From assembly GCF_030163795.1 (NCBI RefSeq), contig NZ_JASJOF010000004.1, forward strand, positions 62,001 to 126,000: DNA of 64,000 bases, given 5' to 3'. Source of the DNA: Roseicyclus marinus (GTDB taxonomy: Bacteria; Pseudomonadota; Alphaproteobacteria; Rhodobacterales; Rhodobacteraceae). The translations under genes and the position numbers were made by a program. Shown here in pieces: positions 1-8,021 of this stretch. Positions within the stretch are counted from its first letter, which is position 1, and each line of letters starts with the position of its first letter. Under the pieces are notes generated by a model that was not told the DNA's origin, ran no database searches, and was given only the letters and a program-made list of their open reading frames with translations.

Positions 1-728
1 CCCTCACGGGCGACGGCGTCCGCACCATCTCGCTCAACCGCCCGGGATCGCTCAACGCGATGAACCGCGCGCTGATCGACGATCTGGCCCGCGCCATAGA
101 TGACGCCAACGCCTGCCCCGACTCGGGTGCCATCGTGCTCACTGGCGAAGGCCGCGCTTTTTGCGCGGGCGACGACCGGCGCGAACATGTCCACCCTGAG
201 ACCGAAGGACAGGCCCGCGACCATGTCGAGGCGATCCAAGCCGTCACCCGCGCCCTCGTTCTGGGCGCGAAACCCGTGGTCGGCGCCATCAACGGCTGGG
301 CCGTCGGCGGCGGCTTCGAATGGGCGCTGAACTGCGATTTCCCGATCTGGGCCGAAAGCGCGCGGGCGTTCTTCCCCGAGGTGTCGCTCAATGTCTTTGT
401 CACCGGCGCCGTGACCACGATCCTGCCCGCCATCGTGGGCCCCGTGAAAGCGCGGGAAATGCTTTATCTGGGCGAACGCTACACCGCCGCCGATCTTCTG
501 GCCTGCGGCGTCGCGTGGAAAGTCGTCCCCGATGCCCAGCTGATGACCGAAGCACAGGCCACCGCCGCCCGCCTCGCCGCCCTGCCGCCCCTGTCGCTGC
601 GCGCGATGAAGCGCGTCCTGACGCAGGCAGGCGGTGACGCGATCGACCGCGCGCTGACGCTGGAGACGGAGGCGACCATCGCCTGTTTCCTCGACCCCGA
701 AACGACGCGGCGCATCACGGCCTTCTGA
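1..728 (+). CDS. Enoyl-CoA hydratase/isomerase family protein, 5' end missing
   Basis: The reading frame is open from base 3 into the window edge, so the true start lies upstream; about 241 residues are visible before the TGA. Crotonase-fold landmarks are present: an LNRP-x-LNAM segment near the visible start, AFCAGDD (first oxyanion-hole loop) and a second glycine-rich oxyanion region GWAVGGGFEWAL. The family hydrates or isomerises acyl-CoA thioesters in fatty-acid or side-chain degradation. The usual length is about 250-270 residues, so only a short N-terminal piece is lost. Substrate cannot be told from sequence. No partner gene lies downstream on the same strand within 100 bases. Confidence 0.85.
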   Translation, partial: LTGDGVRTISLNRPGSLNAMNRALIDDLARAIDDANACPDSGAIVLTGEGRAFCAGDDRREHVHPETEGQARDHVEAIQAVTRALVLGAKPVVGAINGWAVGGGFEWALNCDFPIWAESARAFFPEVSLNVFVTGAVTTILPAIVGPVKAREMLYLGERYTAADLLACGVAWKVVPDAQLMTEAQATAARLAALPPLSLRAMKRVLTQAGGDAIDRALTLETEATIACFLDPETTRRITAF

Positions 729-1216
729 GCAAGGGTTTTTGCAATTCCCGTGCGTCTCGGGCCGTCCTGTGATACAAGATGATGTCCGCAGCCGATCCAT
801 CGCCTGCGGGGTCATCCGGGCGACCCGCCCGGCAGTCCTTGGAAGGACAGCCCATGACATCCCTGAAACGAACAAAGATCCGGGCCGCACCCGCGGGCCG
901 GATGAACGCGTTGACCGAATCCTGGAAAAAGGCCTTCGACGCCCGCATAAGAACGGCCGCCCTCACCCGCCGCCTGCCACCCGGGCGCCACCCGGTAAAG
1001 CTTCAGACGCCTCTCCCAAAGGGTGCCCGGAAATAAAAGCGCAACCACGGCACTGAGCCCCTTGTGCCGGGACGACAAAGCGCCCATGTGTTTGGGGCTA
1101 ACGTTATTCTTTTCGAACCGCTGCTTCCCGTTCATCCGGCTCTCAGTTGATCGATCCAGACTGATATTGCCGAGTTGCCGCATCCTGCGGGCATCATAGA
1201 ACAGGAGTCCACGGAT
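729..1216. other. Gene-poor stretch between the hydratase gene and cspA
   Basis: This stretch holds no confidently recognised gene. It contains one possible small ORF with a good ribosome site (listed separately) and the probable promoter and long 5' leader of the cold-shock gene, including a small hairpin with stem CCGCA/TGCGG at about 1178-1190. Long untranslated leaders are typical of cold-shock genes, but I cannot fix the transcription start. Confidence 0.4.
854..1036 (+). CDS. Possible small basic protein, 60 aa, unknown
   Basis: An ATG at 854 is preceded by GGAAGGA at 841-847, a well-spaced Shine-Dalgarno sequence. The product is very basic (many Arg and Lys) with proline-rich ends and no signal peptide or membrane segment. 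I recognise no family. In GC-rich DNA such ORFs arise by chance, so this rests on the ribosome site and on the otherwise empty interval. An RNA-binding small protein is only a guess from its charge. Confidence 0.33.
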   Translation: MTSLKRTKIRAAPAGRMNALTESWKKAFDARIRTAALTRRLPPGRHPVKLQTPLPKGARK

Positions 1217-1423
1217 ATGGCCAATGGCACCGTGAAATGGTTCAACAATACCAAAGGTTTCGGCTTCATCGAGCCCGCGAATGGCGGACGTGATGTCTTC
1301 GTTCACATCTCTGCCGTCGAACGCGCGGGCCTCACCGGCCTTGCCGACGCGCAGAAGGTGACCTTCGACATGGAACAGGGCCGCGACGGCCGCGAAAGCG
1401 CGATCAACCTCGCTCTCGCCTGA
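1217..1423 (+). CDS. cspA: Cold-shock protein, CspA family
   Basis: A 68-residue single cold-shock domain that binds single-stranded RNA/DNA as an RNA chaperone. RNP1 (KGFGFI, residues 13-18) and RNP2 (VFVHI, residues 27-31) are intact, with the usual GTVKWFN start. The ATG at 1217 is chosen because AGGAG lies at 1203-1207 and the protein then starts exactly where family members do. A longer in-frame start at 1175 would add a meaningless 14-residue leader. Monocistronic, followed by a GC-rich hairpin. Which cspA paralogue it is, and whether it is cold-induced, cannot be told. Confidence 0.92.
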   Translation: MANGTVKWFNNTKGFGFIEPANGGRDVFVHISAVERAGLTGLADAQKVTFDMEQGRDGRESAINLALA

Positions 1424-1433
1424 TCCGATACGG

Positions 1434-1459
1434 GGCGGGCTCCCTCACCGGGGCCCGCC
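1434..1459 (+). terminator. GC hairpin after cspA
   Basis: GGCGGGC (1434-1440) pairs with GCCCGCC (1453-1459), extended inward by a G-T and two G-C pairs, 11 bases after the cspA stop. No T-tract follows. It may act as a 3' stabilising hairpin or weak terminator between the convergent cspA and pxpA genes. Confidence 0.5.
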
Positions 1460-1497
1460 ACCGACACGACGCCCTTGGCGTCCCCCCGGTGCCCGGC

Positions 1498-2268
1498 CTA
1501 GCGCGGACCTGCAAAGGCCTCCAGCCGCAGCCCAGCCCCTTCCAACGCTTTGCGCAGATCGCGGGCCAGCTTTACCGCTTCCGCCCCGTCCCCATGCAGG
1601 CAGATCGTGTCGATCCGCGTGGGCAGCCGCTTGCCGCTTTCGGCGATGATCGCGCCCGCCTCCAGCATCTTCAGGATACGCTCGGCGGCCAATGCCCCGT
1701 CATGGATCACCGAACCGGGCTTGCGCCGGTCGACCAGCCGCCCGTCCTCCTCATAGGCGCGGTCGGCAAAGATCTCGCAGGCGATCCGCGCGCCCAGATC
1801 CCGCGCCGCAACCTCCTGCGCCGTGCCCGCCAGAACCATCACGATGATGTCCGGATCGACAGCCAGCGCCGCCTCGTAACAGGCCCGCGCCAGCCCCTCA
1901 TCCTCGGAGGCCATGTTGGCCAGCGCCCCGTGCAGCTTCAGATGCCGCACGGCACCCCCCGCCGCCCGCGCCATGGCCTGCGCCGCCCCCAGCTGATAGG
2001 CGACCGAATGGCCAAGGCTCCGCCGGTCCATGTCGATCCGCCGCCGCCCGAAGCCTTGCAGATCGGCAAAGCCCGGATGCGCGCCGATCCCCACGCCCTT
2101 CGCCACAGCCTCTGCCATCGCGCCGGCCATCACATCGGGGTCGCCCGCGTGAAACCCGCAGGCGATATTGGCCGAGGTCACGATCTCCAGAAGGGCCGCG
2201 TCGTCCCCCATGCGCCACGGGCCAAAGCTTTCGCCCATATCCGCGTTCAGATCGACCGTTTCCTGCAT
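1498..2268 (-). CDS. pxpA: 5-oxoprolinase subunit A (LamB/YcsF family)
   Basis: A 256-residue cytosolic protein of the LamB/YcsF family. With PxpB and PxpC it forms the prokaryotic ATP-dependent 5-oxoprolinase, which opens pyroglutamate to glutamate. Family signatures are clear: DLNADMGESFG near the N-terminus, then ANIACGFHAGDP and IGAHPGFADLQGFGRR. The start at 2268 is chosen because it begins directly before the DLNADMGE motif and has GGGGGAG five bases upstream. The frame is open further upstream, but that region is pxpC coding sequence. It begins 2 bases after the pxpC stop, so it is the last gene of a pxpB-pxpC-pxpA operon. Confidence 0.92.
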   Translation of the reverse strand: MQETVDLNADMGESFGPWRMGDDAALLEIVTSANIACGFHAGDPDVMAGAMAEAVAKGVGIGAHPGFADLQGFGRRRIDMDRRSLGHSVAYQLGAAQAMARAAGGAVRHLKLHGALANMASEDEGLARACYEAALAVDPDIIVMVLAGTAQEVAARDLGARIACEIFADRAYEEDGRLVDRRKPGSVIHDGALAAERILKMLEAGAIIAESGKRLPTRIDTICLHGDGAEAVKLARDLRKALEGAGLRLEAFAGPR

Positions 2269-2270
2269 AT

Positions 2271-3275
2271 TCACTCCCCCGCCGTGACGCCGCTGATGAG
2301 TTGATAGGACAGAAGATCGCGCATGTCCCACGGATCGCGCACCAGCCGCGTGATCCGTCCGGGGAGCGCGCGCAGCGTATCGGCCGCCGCGCGTTCGGCG
2401 GCCAGCGCCGCGTCCCGGTCCACGAACCTTATCCGCATCTCCGCCCCCGCCGGCGCCTGCGCCGCGCGCGGCATATCGCAAGGCAGGATCGTCCCGATCC
2501 GGGGATAGCCGCCCGTGGTCTGGCATTCGACCAAAAGCACCATGGGCACCCCGTCGCCGGTGATCTGGATATCGCCCGGAACCACGATTTCGGACACGAT
2601 GGACAGACCCGCCCGGCTCTGGAACCCCGCGCCGTCAGGGATCAGGCGCAGGCCCATCCGGTTGCCGCGCGCATCGCGGGCAAAGCGCGTCCCCTCGAAC
2701 CGCGCCACATCCTCGGGCGAAAACATCGCCGTCTGCGGCCCCATGACCGCGCGCAGCTCCCCACCGGCGAAACGATCCTCGGCGCTCAGGCAGAGCCCCA
2801 CCTCGCCGCCCGGATCATCGCCCGCGGCCAGCCGGTCGCCCACGCGCAACACCCGTCCGATCCCGGCAGACAGATGCGCGCCCCGCGCCCCCAGAACCTC
2901 CGGCGCATCGAACCCGCCGCCCACATGCAGATAGCCATAGACCCCGGCCAGAACCGGCCCGATCTCCAACACCTGGCCTGCCCGCATCAGGTGCGAGGCC
3001 CCCCAAGCCAGCGGCGCGCCCTCGACACTCGCTCGCATCGGCGCACCGGTCAGCGCGATCCGCAAATCGCCCGTCGCCTCGAAGGCACCGCCCATCCCGG
3101 CCATCTCGACGGCGGCCAGATCGCCGCCCTGCCCCAAGAGAACCGCCCCTTCGGCCAGCGCCCTTGGGTCCGCGGCCCCGCCCCGCGACAATCCCTGCCC
3201 CAAGAACCCGGGGCGCCCGCCGTCTTGCAGGCTCATCGCAGGGCCTGCGCGCTGCACGATCAACGCCCGGCTCAC
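2271..3275 (-). CDS. pxpC: 5-oxoprolinase subunit C (biotin-dependent carboxyltransferase fold)
   Basis: A 334-residue protein of the allophanate hydrolase subunit 2 family (KipA/PxpC). Diagnostic segments are SLQDGGRPGFLGQGLSRGGA near the N-terminus, the RVLRVGD region in the middle and VECQTTGGYPRIGTI towards the C-terminus. It works with PxpB as the ATP-dependent half of 5-oxoprolinase. It overlaps the upstream pxpB by four bases (ATGA), a sign of translational coupling. A urea-amidolyase role is unlikely, since no urea carboxylase lies nearby and a LamB/YcsF partner is adjacent. Confidence 0.9.
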   Translation of the reverse strand: MSRALIVQRAGPAMSLQDGGRPGFLGQGLSRGGAADPRALAEGAVLLGQGGDLAAVEMAGMGGAFEATGDLRIALTGAPMRASVEGAPLAWGASHLMRAGQVLEIGPVLAGVYGYLHVGGGFDAPEVLGARGAHLSAGIGRVLRVGDRLAAGDDPGGEVGLCLSAEDRFAGGELRAVMGPQTAMFSPEDVARFEGTRFARDARGNRMGLRLIPDGAGFQSRAGLSIVSEIVVPGDIQITGDGVPMVLLVECQTTGGYPRIGTILPCDMPRAAQAPAGAEMRIRFVDRDAALAAERAAADTLRALPGRITRLVRDPWDMRDLLSYQLISGVTAGE

Positions 3276-4024
3276 GGCAGAACCTCCGCCACCGCGCCGC
3301 CCTGCGGATCCTCGCGCAGCCGCTCGAACCTCTCGCGATCCACCGGCTCGAACACGACCTCGTCACCGGGCCGCAGCACGAACGGCTCCTCGCTCTCGGG
3401 CCGAAACGGGCGGAGCGCCGTGCGCGCCACCTGCCGCCAGCCCGTTGGCGCGGCGGTGGAAAACAACGTCATCTGCCGGATCGCCACGACCAGCGCGCCA
3501 ACCTCGGCCCGTGGCGTCAATTCCGTCTGGCGCGGGATCGCCCAATGTTCCGGCAATTCGCCCAAATAGGGCTGTCCCGGCGCAAACCCGATGGTCTGGA
3601 CACGCAGCCGCGTTGCCGTGATCTCGGCCACGGCCTGATCGGGGTCGACCCCTGCCAGCCCTGCCGACTCGGCCAGTTGCGGCGACAAATCCCCGCCGAA
3701 AACCGCAGGCACCCGCCAGATCCGTCGCCCGCCCGGCAGCGGCTCGGCGCTCCAGTCCCGTCTTGCGACCAGATCCTCCAGCCGCGCGCGCAGCGCGCCC
3801 GCATCCACGCCCAAAGCATCGAACCGCAGGTAGGTGGAGACCAAGGCCCCCGTCACCTCCTCGACCCCCGGCCAATCCTCGCGCAAGATGGCATGGCGCA
3901 GCGCCAGCGCCGCCCGGTTCGCAGGTTCGCTCAAGGCATCGCCGAACCGCACCAGCAGCCCGTCGAGCCCCAGCCAATCGATGCGCGGATAATCCGCGCC
4001 GGAATGTCGTGATGCCTGTCCCAT
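3272..4024 (-). CDS. pxpB: 5-oxoprolinase subunit B
   Basis: A 250-residue protein of the allophanate hydrolase subunit 1 family (KipI/PxpB). Landmarks are the conserved FAPGQPYLGELPEHWAIPR stretch, in which family members use similar residues to bind substrate, and the C-terminal LRPGDEVVFEPV. It is first of the three pxp genes. The ATG at 4024 has a GAGG site upstream. The 57 bases before it hold a short GGGGC/GCCCC hairpin just after the iolB stop, so it may be read through from the inositol-transport operon or have its own promoter. Confidence 0.88.
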   Translation of the reverse strand: MGQASRHSGADYPRIDWLGLDGLLVRFGDALSEPANRAALALRHAILREDWPGVEEVTGALVSTYLRFDALGVDAGALRARLEDLVARRDWSAEPLPGGRRIWRVPAVFGGDLSPQLAESAGLAGVDPDQAVAEITATRLRVQTIGFAPGQPYLGELPEHWAIPRQTELTPRAEVGALVVAIRQMTLFSTAAPTGWRQVARTALRPFRPESEEPFVLRPGDEVVFEPVDRERFERLREDPQGGAVAEVLP

Positions 4025-4081
4025 ATCCTCGGGGCGCAGGCTATCGCAGCGTCACGCCAAGGAACAGGGGCGGCGGCCCCT

Positions 4082-4876
4082 TCAGCCCAGAAAGCCGAAA
4101 TCGGGATGCAGCGCGAACCGCCAGTTGCGCCGCGGCCCTGCCATGACGTTCAGGTAATACATCTCGATCCCATGCGGCGCGGCGCAGGGATGATGCCCCT
4201 TCGGCACGAGCACCACATCGTGATCGGCCACCGCCATCGTCTCGTCGAGGCTCAGATCGTCCGTGAACACCCGCTGGAGGCCAAAACCCTGCGCCGGATT
4301 CAGCCGGTGGTAATAGGTCTCTTCCAGATAGGTGATGTTCGGGAAATCATCCACGTCATGCCGATGCGGCGGATAGGAGGACCAATGCCCCCCCGGCGTA
4401 TAGACCTCCGTCACCAGCAAGCTGTCGGCCAGGTCGCGCCCTTCCATGGCGATGTTGTGGATGTGGCGCAAATTGGTTCCCGCGCCCCGATCCTCCAGCG
4501 CGATGCCCTCAGGCCCCAACCGCTGCGCGGGCCGCCCGCCGGGGCTGGGCGCGGTGCAGACGGCCAGCACGCATTCGGTCGTGGCCACGGCCCGCCAATC
4601 CGATCCGGGCGGGACGTAAAGCGCGTGCGGCGGGATGCGCTCGAAGACGCTCAACCGCTCCCCCATTTCCCCGAATTCCTCGCCCGAGGCCGTCACACCC
4701 GCGCGCCCCTCGACCAGCACAAGGATCGCCTCGCGCCCGTCGAGCTGCCCCTGCGCGGTCTCACCGGGGGCCAACCGCCACAGATCGAACCCGACAAAAG
4801 ACCATCCCGCCGCCTCGGGCGTGATCGCATGGACCTGTCCCGATCGACCCACAGGCTTGCGCAACAAATCCGCCAT
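4082..4876 (-). CDS. iolB: 5-deoxy-glucuronate isomerase, first copy
   Basis: A 264-residue bicupin of the IolB/KduI family, which converts 5-deoxy-glucuronate to 5-dehydro-2-deoxy-gluconate in myo-inositol catabolism. Metal-binding cupin motifs are visible: SSYPPHRHDVD, then the glutamate-rich LEETYYHRLNP, and a C-terminal histidine in VPKGHHPCAAPHGIEMYYLNVM. Start at 4876 is fixed by a TGATG junction with the preceding dioxygenase gene (one shared base). A second, divergent IolB-like gene sits 11.5 kb away, so the two may be specialised. This copy is the better match to canonical IolB. Confidence 0.88.
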   Translation of the reverse strand: MADLLRKPVGRSGQVHAITPEAAGWSFVGFDLWRLAPGETAQGQLDGREAILVLVEGRAGVTASGEEFGEMGERLSVFERIPPHALYVPPGSDWRAVATTECVLAVCTAPSPGGRPAQRLGPEGIALEDRGAGTNLRHIHNIAMEGRDLADSLLVTEVYTPGGHWSSYPPHRHDVDDFPNITYLEETYYHRLNPAQGFGLQRVFTDDLSLDETMAVADHDVVLVPKGHHPCAAPHGIEMYYLNVMAGPRRNWRFALHPDFGFLG

Positions 4877-6042
4877 CACGGCCTCCGTTTGGCCGCATGG
4901 GCCCGAAGTGCTGTCTCGAAAGCCTCCACCGTCCAGCCCTCGCCCAAGGCACGCGCCATCAGCGCAGCCTGCGTTTCGGGCGCCAGACCGCCCACGGGTG
5001 GATCCGTATCGAGATTGGTGGGAAAGGCATAGCCCTCCGCCGCCGCGCCGATGGCCGCTGCGATCTCTGCCGCATCGATCCGCCCCGCAGCCTTCAACCG
5101 CAAAAGCGCGGGGTAAAGCGCGCGGCACATGGCCATCCGGTCCACCGCCTCCATCGCCCGCCCAAAGGCGGAGCTGACTTGAACAAGGTTCGCCATCCTG
5201 TTGATATTGGATGATATGTTATCCCCTGCCGCATGATAGAGCGCGGGGTTGAAGAACAGCGCATCACCCTTTTCCAGCGGCATTTGGACGGCATGGTCCC
5301 GGAAATACTCCGCCACCTCCGCCCGCCGATAGGCCATGTAGCCGCCCGCGACCTGCTGCGAATAGGGCAACAGCATCGTCGGCCCGCTTTCGACCGGCAT
5401 GTCGCAATGTGCAATCGCGCCCTGCAGCGTCATCACCGCCGACAGCGCATGCACATGCGCCGGAAACCGCGCCGCCACCTCCGCCGTTTGAAACCCCAGA
5501 TGATAATCCCGATGCGGGCTTTGCGCCCGCCCACCGGGCCGGACAAGGTTCACCTGCGCCGTCATCTGGTGGAACGGGCCGAGCCACGCCTCGCACACTG
5601 CGTCGATCACCGGATTCCCGAAATAGAGCGCGAAACCCTCCGGATCCTCCAGACACAGCTTTTGCAAGCTGTTCCAGATCCGGTCATTCGCGCCTGCGGC
5701 GGCGAAATGATCCGCCCCGCCGCCGCCCGCGGCCTTTTCCTGCGCGATCACGGCCTCGTAAACCGCCGTCGCCCGGTCGATCACGCCCGTATCAGCATAG
5801 GCAGCCTTCAGGACCAGAACCCCCGGCCCCTGCCCCAGAACCCAGGCCCATTCCGCCATCAGCTCGCGCCGCGCCAGCCCGTCGGCCAGCCATCTGCGCA
5901 TCGCCTTGATGTCATAGACAGGGATGTTCTTGTGCACCTCCGACGCGCGCGGCACCTCGGTCCGCTCCAGCCGCCGCCCGGTCAGCGCCGCCAGTTCCGC
6001 CAGATCGCCGCTCTCGGCATCGAAATAGCCCGCATCCCGCAT
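4876..6042 (-). CDS. Phytanoyl-CoA dioxygenase (PhyH) family oxygenase
   Basis: A 388-residue protein of the Fe(II)/2-oxoglutarate-dependent PhyH family. The iron facial triad is visible as H177-x-D179 (in SPHRDYH) and H270 (in NPALYHAAGDN), with R282 (INRMANLVQVS) placed to bind 2-oxoglutarate. No signal peptide, so cytosolic. It lies between an inositol-type ABC transporter and iolB, sharing one base with the iolB start and 3 bases from the ATPase stop, so it is very likely co-transcribed with them. Substrate is unknown. By context I infer hydroxylation or oxidative demethylation of a cyclitol or a related compound. Confidence 0.8.
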   Translation of the reverse strand: MRDAGYFDAESGDLAELAALTGRRLERTEVPRASEVHKNIPVYDIKAMRRWLADGLARRELMAEWAWVLGQGPGVLVLKAAYADTGVIDRATAVYEAVIAQEKAAGGGGADHFAAAGANDRIWNSLQKLCLEDPEGFALYFGNPVIDAVCEAWLGPFHQMTAQVNLVRPGGRAQSPHRDYHLGFQTAEVAARFPAHVHALSAVMTLQGAIAHCDMPVESGPTMLLPYSQQVAGGYMAYRRAEVAEYFRDHAVQMPLEKGDALFFNPALYHAAGDNISSNINRMANLVQVSSAFGRAMEAVDRMAMCRALYPALLRLKAAGRIDAAEIAAAIGAAAEGYAFPTNLDTDPPVGGLAPETQAALMARALGEGWTVEAFETALRAHAAKRRP

Positions 6043-6045
6043 CGC

Positions 6046-6837
6046 TCAGACCGTGCCGCCGAGCGAGCCTTCCAGCTCCACCATGTCCTGACCGCCCGCC
6101 ATCAGATCCTGCAATTCGCCGGGCGTGATCTGGCCGCGCTGCGCCGTGCCCAGCGTCTTGCCCCGGTTGAGCACCGTGAACCGATCCCCCACCGCCATAG
6201 CATGGCGCACGTTATGGGTGATGAAGACGATCCCGATCCCCGTCTTGCGCACCTTGTCGATGGTCGCCAGCACATTGGCGGTCTGCCGCACACCCAGCGC
6301 GCTGGTCGGTTCGTCGAGGATCAGCACCTTCGCCCCGAAATAGACCGCGCGCGCAATCGCCACCGTCTGCCGCTCGCCGCCCGACAACGTGCCCACCGCC
6401 TGATCGGGCGAGCGCAGGTTGATGCCCATCTTGCGCATCTCCTCCATCGTCACCTCGTTGGCGGTCTTGAAATCCATGAACTTGAGCGGCCCGACCCGGC
6501 GCACGGGTTCCCGCCCCATCCAGAAATTCCGCGTGACGCTCATCAGCGGGATCATGGCAAGGTCTTGGTAAACCGTGGCGATCCCCGCCTCCATCGCATC
6601 GCGGGGGCTGGCGAAATCCATCCGTTTTCCTTCGAACAGGATCTCGCCCCGCGTGGGCTTGTGCACCCCCGACATGGTCTTGATGAAGGTCGATTTCCCC
6701 GCGCCATTGTCGCCAAGCAGGCAATGGCATTCCCCGGGCCGCACGTCGAAACTGACCCCGTTCAGCGCGATGACCGGGCCGAAATGCTTCTCGATGTCGC
6801 GCATTTCCACGATGGGATTGTGATCATAGGACGACAT
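6046..6837 (-). CDS. Sugar/cyclitol ABC transporter ATP-binding protein (FrcA type)
   Basis: A 263-residue single nucleotide-binding domain: Walker A GDNGAGKST (42-50), signature LSGGERQ (151-157), Walker B VLILDE (171-176). CUT2 importers of the ribose type usually have a double-length ATPase of about 500 residues. This one has one domain, as in the fructose FrcA subgroup, so the complex must use two copies. The start overlaps the permease stop by one base. Its position with IolB and the dioxygenase, behind a LacI operator shared with iolD, supports import of inositol or a derivative. Confidence 0.9.
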   Translation of the reverse strand: MSSYDHNPIVEMRDIEKHFGPVIALNGVSFDVRPGECHCLLGDNGAGKSTFIKTMSGVHKPTRGEILFEGKRMDFASPRDAMEAGIATVYQDLAMIPLMSVTRNFWMGREPVRRVGPLKFMDFKTANEVTMEEMRKMGINLRSPDQAVGTLSGGERQTVAIARAVYFGAKVLILDEPTSALGVRQTANVLATIDKVRKTGIGIVFITHNVRHAMAVGDRFTVLNRGKTLGTAQRGQITPGELQDLMAGGQDMVELEGSLGGTV

Positions 6838-7952
6838 CAGCGTTCCCCCGTGATGATGCGGCGAATGTAGGTGTTCAGGATCACCGCGAAGAGCAAGATC
6901 ACCCCCAGGAACACCCGGAACAGGCTCGATTCCACGCCGGCAAAGAACAGCCCCTGCTGCACCACGCCAAAGATCAACGCCCCCAGCGCCGCCCCGATGA
7001 CCGAGCCATAGCCGCCGGTCAGCAGCGCGCCCCCGATCACCACCGCGATGATCGCCTCGAATTCCTTGAGGAGCCCCCGATCCGCCCCCGCCGATCCGAA
7101 TTCCATCACCTGACAGGTGGCAAAGACACAGGCGCAGAAGGCCGTGAACATGAACATCAGGATCTTCACCCGGTTCACCGGCACACCGACATAGCGCGCC
7201 GCCTGCGCATCGCCCCCCGCCGCGAAAACCCAGTTGCCGAACTGCGTCCGCGTCAGGACAACATGGGCCACTGCGACCAGCGCCAGCGCCCAGATGATCA
7301 GCATCGGGATACCGTCCACGATGGGCTCACCCGCGCGCGTGCCACGCTCGAACACGTCGATCGCCCCGATGGAGGCCAGCCAGTCAAAGACGAACCCGAA
7401 TACCTTGCCGCCGAAGACCGGGGCCAGCCAATCGCCCTCGGCCGCGCGGTCGATGCCGCCGATGATCGTCTGCCGCTCGATCAGCTGCGGGAAAAAGATG
7501 GTGAAACCGCGCAGGATGAACAGGAAGGCCAGCGTGACGATGAAGCTCGGCAGCCCCGTGCGTACGACGATCCAGCCGTTGACCGCCCCGATGGCCACAC
7601 ATAACGCAAAGGTCAGCAAGATCGCGATCCAGACCGGCCAGCCCAGCGTCACCGCCATGATGGCGATGGACATGCCCGCGAACCCGATCATCGAGCCCAC
7701 CGACAGGTCGAATTCGCCCGCGATCATCAACATGCAGGCGCCGACCGCGATGATCACGAATTGCGCCGACACGGTCGACCAGTTCAGCACGCCTTGCGCG
7801 TTGAACATCCCGCTGTCGCCCGCGAAAACGATGAAGAAGACAAAGACCGCGATGGTGCCGACGATGGCCCCCAGCTCGGGCCGGATCAGCGCCCGGCGCA
7901 GCCGCGATGTCTCCTTGACGCGTTCGTCGATGGTGCCCATGGCCTCCGACAT
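6837..7952 (-). CDS. Sugar/cyclitol ABC transporter permease (RbsC/FrcC type)
   Basis: A 371-residue polytopic membrane protein of the branched-chain/ribose permease family, with roughly ten hydrophobic segments. A charged N-terminal stretch (TSRLRRALIRPELGAI) precedes the first. The motif AGEFDLSVGSMIGFAGM is characteristic of CUT2 permeases. A soluble insertion around residues 145-200 (VFGGKVFGFVFDWLASIGAIDVFERG region) lies between hydrophobic segments. It is the second gene of the transporter operon, separated from the binding-protein gene by a hairpin. Confidence 0.9.
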   Translation of the reverse strand: MSEAMGTIDERVKETSRLRRALIRPELGAIVGTIAVFVFFIVFAGDSGMFNAQGVLNWSTVSAQFVIIAVGACMLMIAGEFDLSVGSMIGFAGMSIAIMAVTLGWPVWIAILLTFALCVAIGAVNGWIVVRTGLPSFIVTLAFLFILRGFTIFFPQLIERQTIIGGIDRAAEGDWLAPVFGGKVFGFVFDWLASIGAIDVFERGTRAGEPIVDGIPMLIIWALALVAVAHVVLTRTQFGNWVFAAGGDAQAARYVGVPVNRVKILMFMFTAFCACVFATCQVMEFGSAGADRGLLKEFEAIIAVVIGGALLTGGYGSVIGAALGALIFGVVQQGLFFAGVESSLFRVFLGVILLFAVILNTYIRRIITGER

Positions 7953-7980
7953 CCCTCACCCCTCCCCGTCAGGTCATGAA

Positions 7981-8012
7981 AAGGGCGGGCACCGCGCGCG
8001 GCCCCGCCCCTT
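7981..8012 (-). terminator. Attenuating hairpin after the binding-protein gene
   Basis: On the minus strand an AAGGGGCGGG-type arm (one bulged base) pairs with CCCGCCCTT, followed by TTTTC. It lies 9 bases after the binding-protein stop and upstream of the permease. Such hairpins usually let the binding protein be made in excess over the membrane parts of an ABC importer. Confidence 0.55.
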
Positions 8013-8021
8013 GTCACAGGT

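Noticed and set aside
1175-1216. Longer cold-shock protein start
   Set aside because: It adds a leader not found in the family, while the ATG at 1217 has AGGAG at the right distance.
4066-4081. AGGGGC/GCCCCT hairpin at the end of iolB as a terminator
   Set aside because: The stem has only six pairs and no T-tract, too weak to call a terminator.
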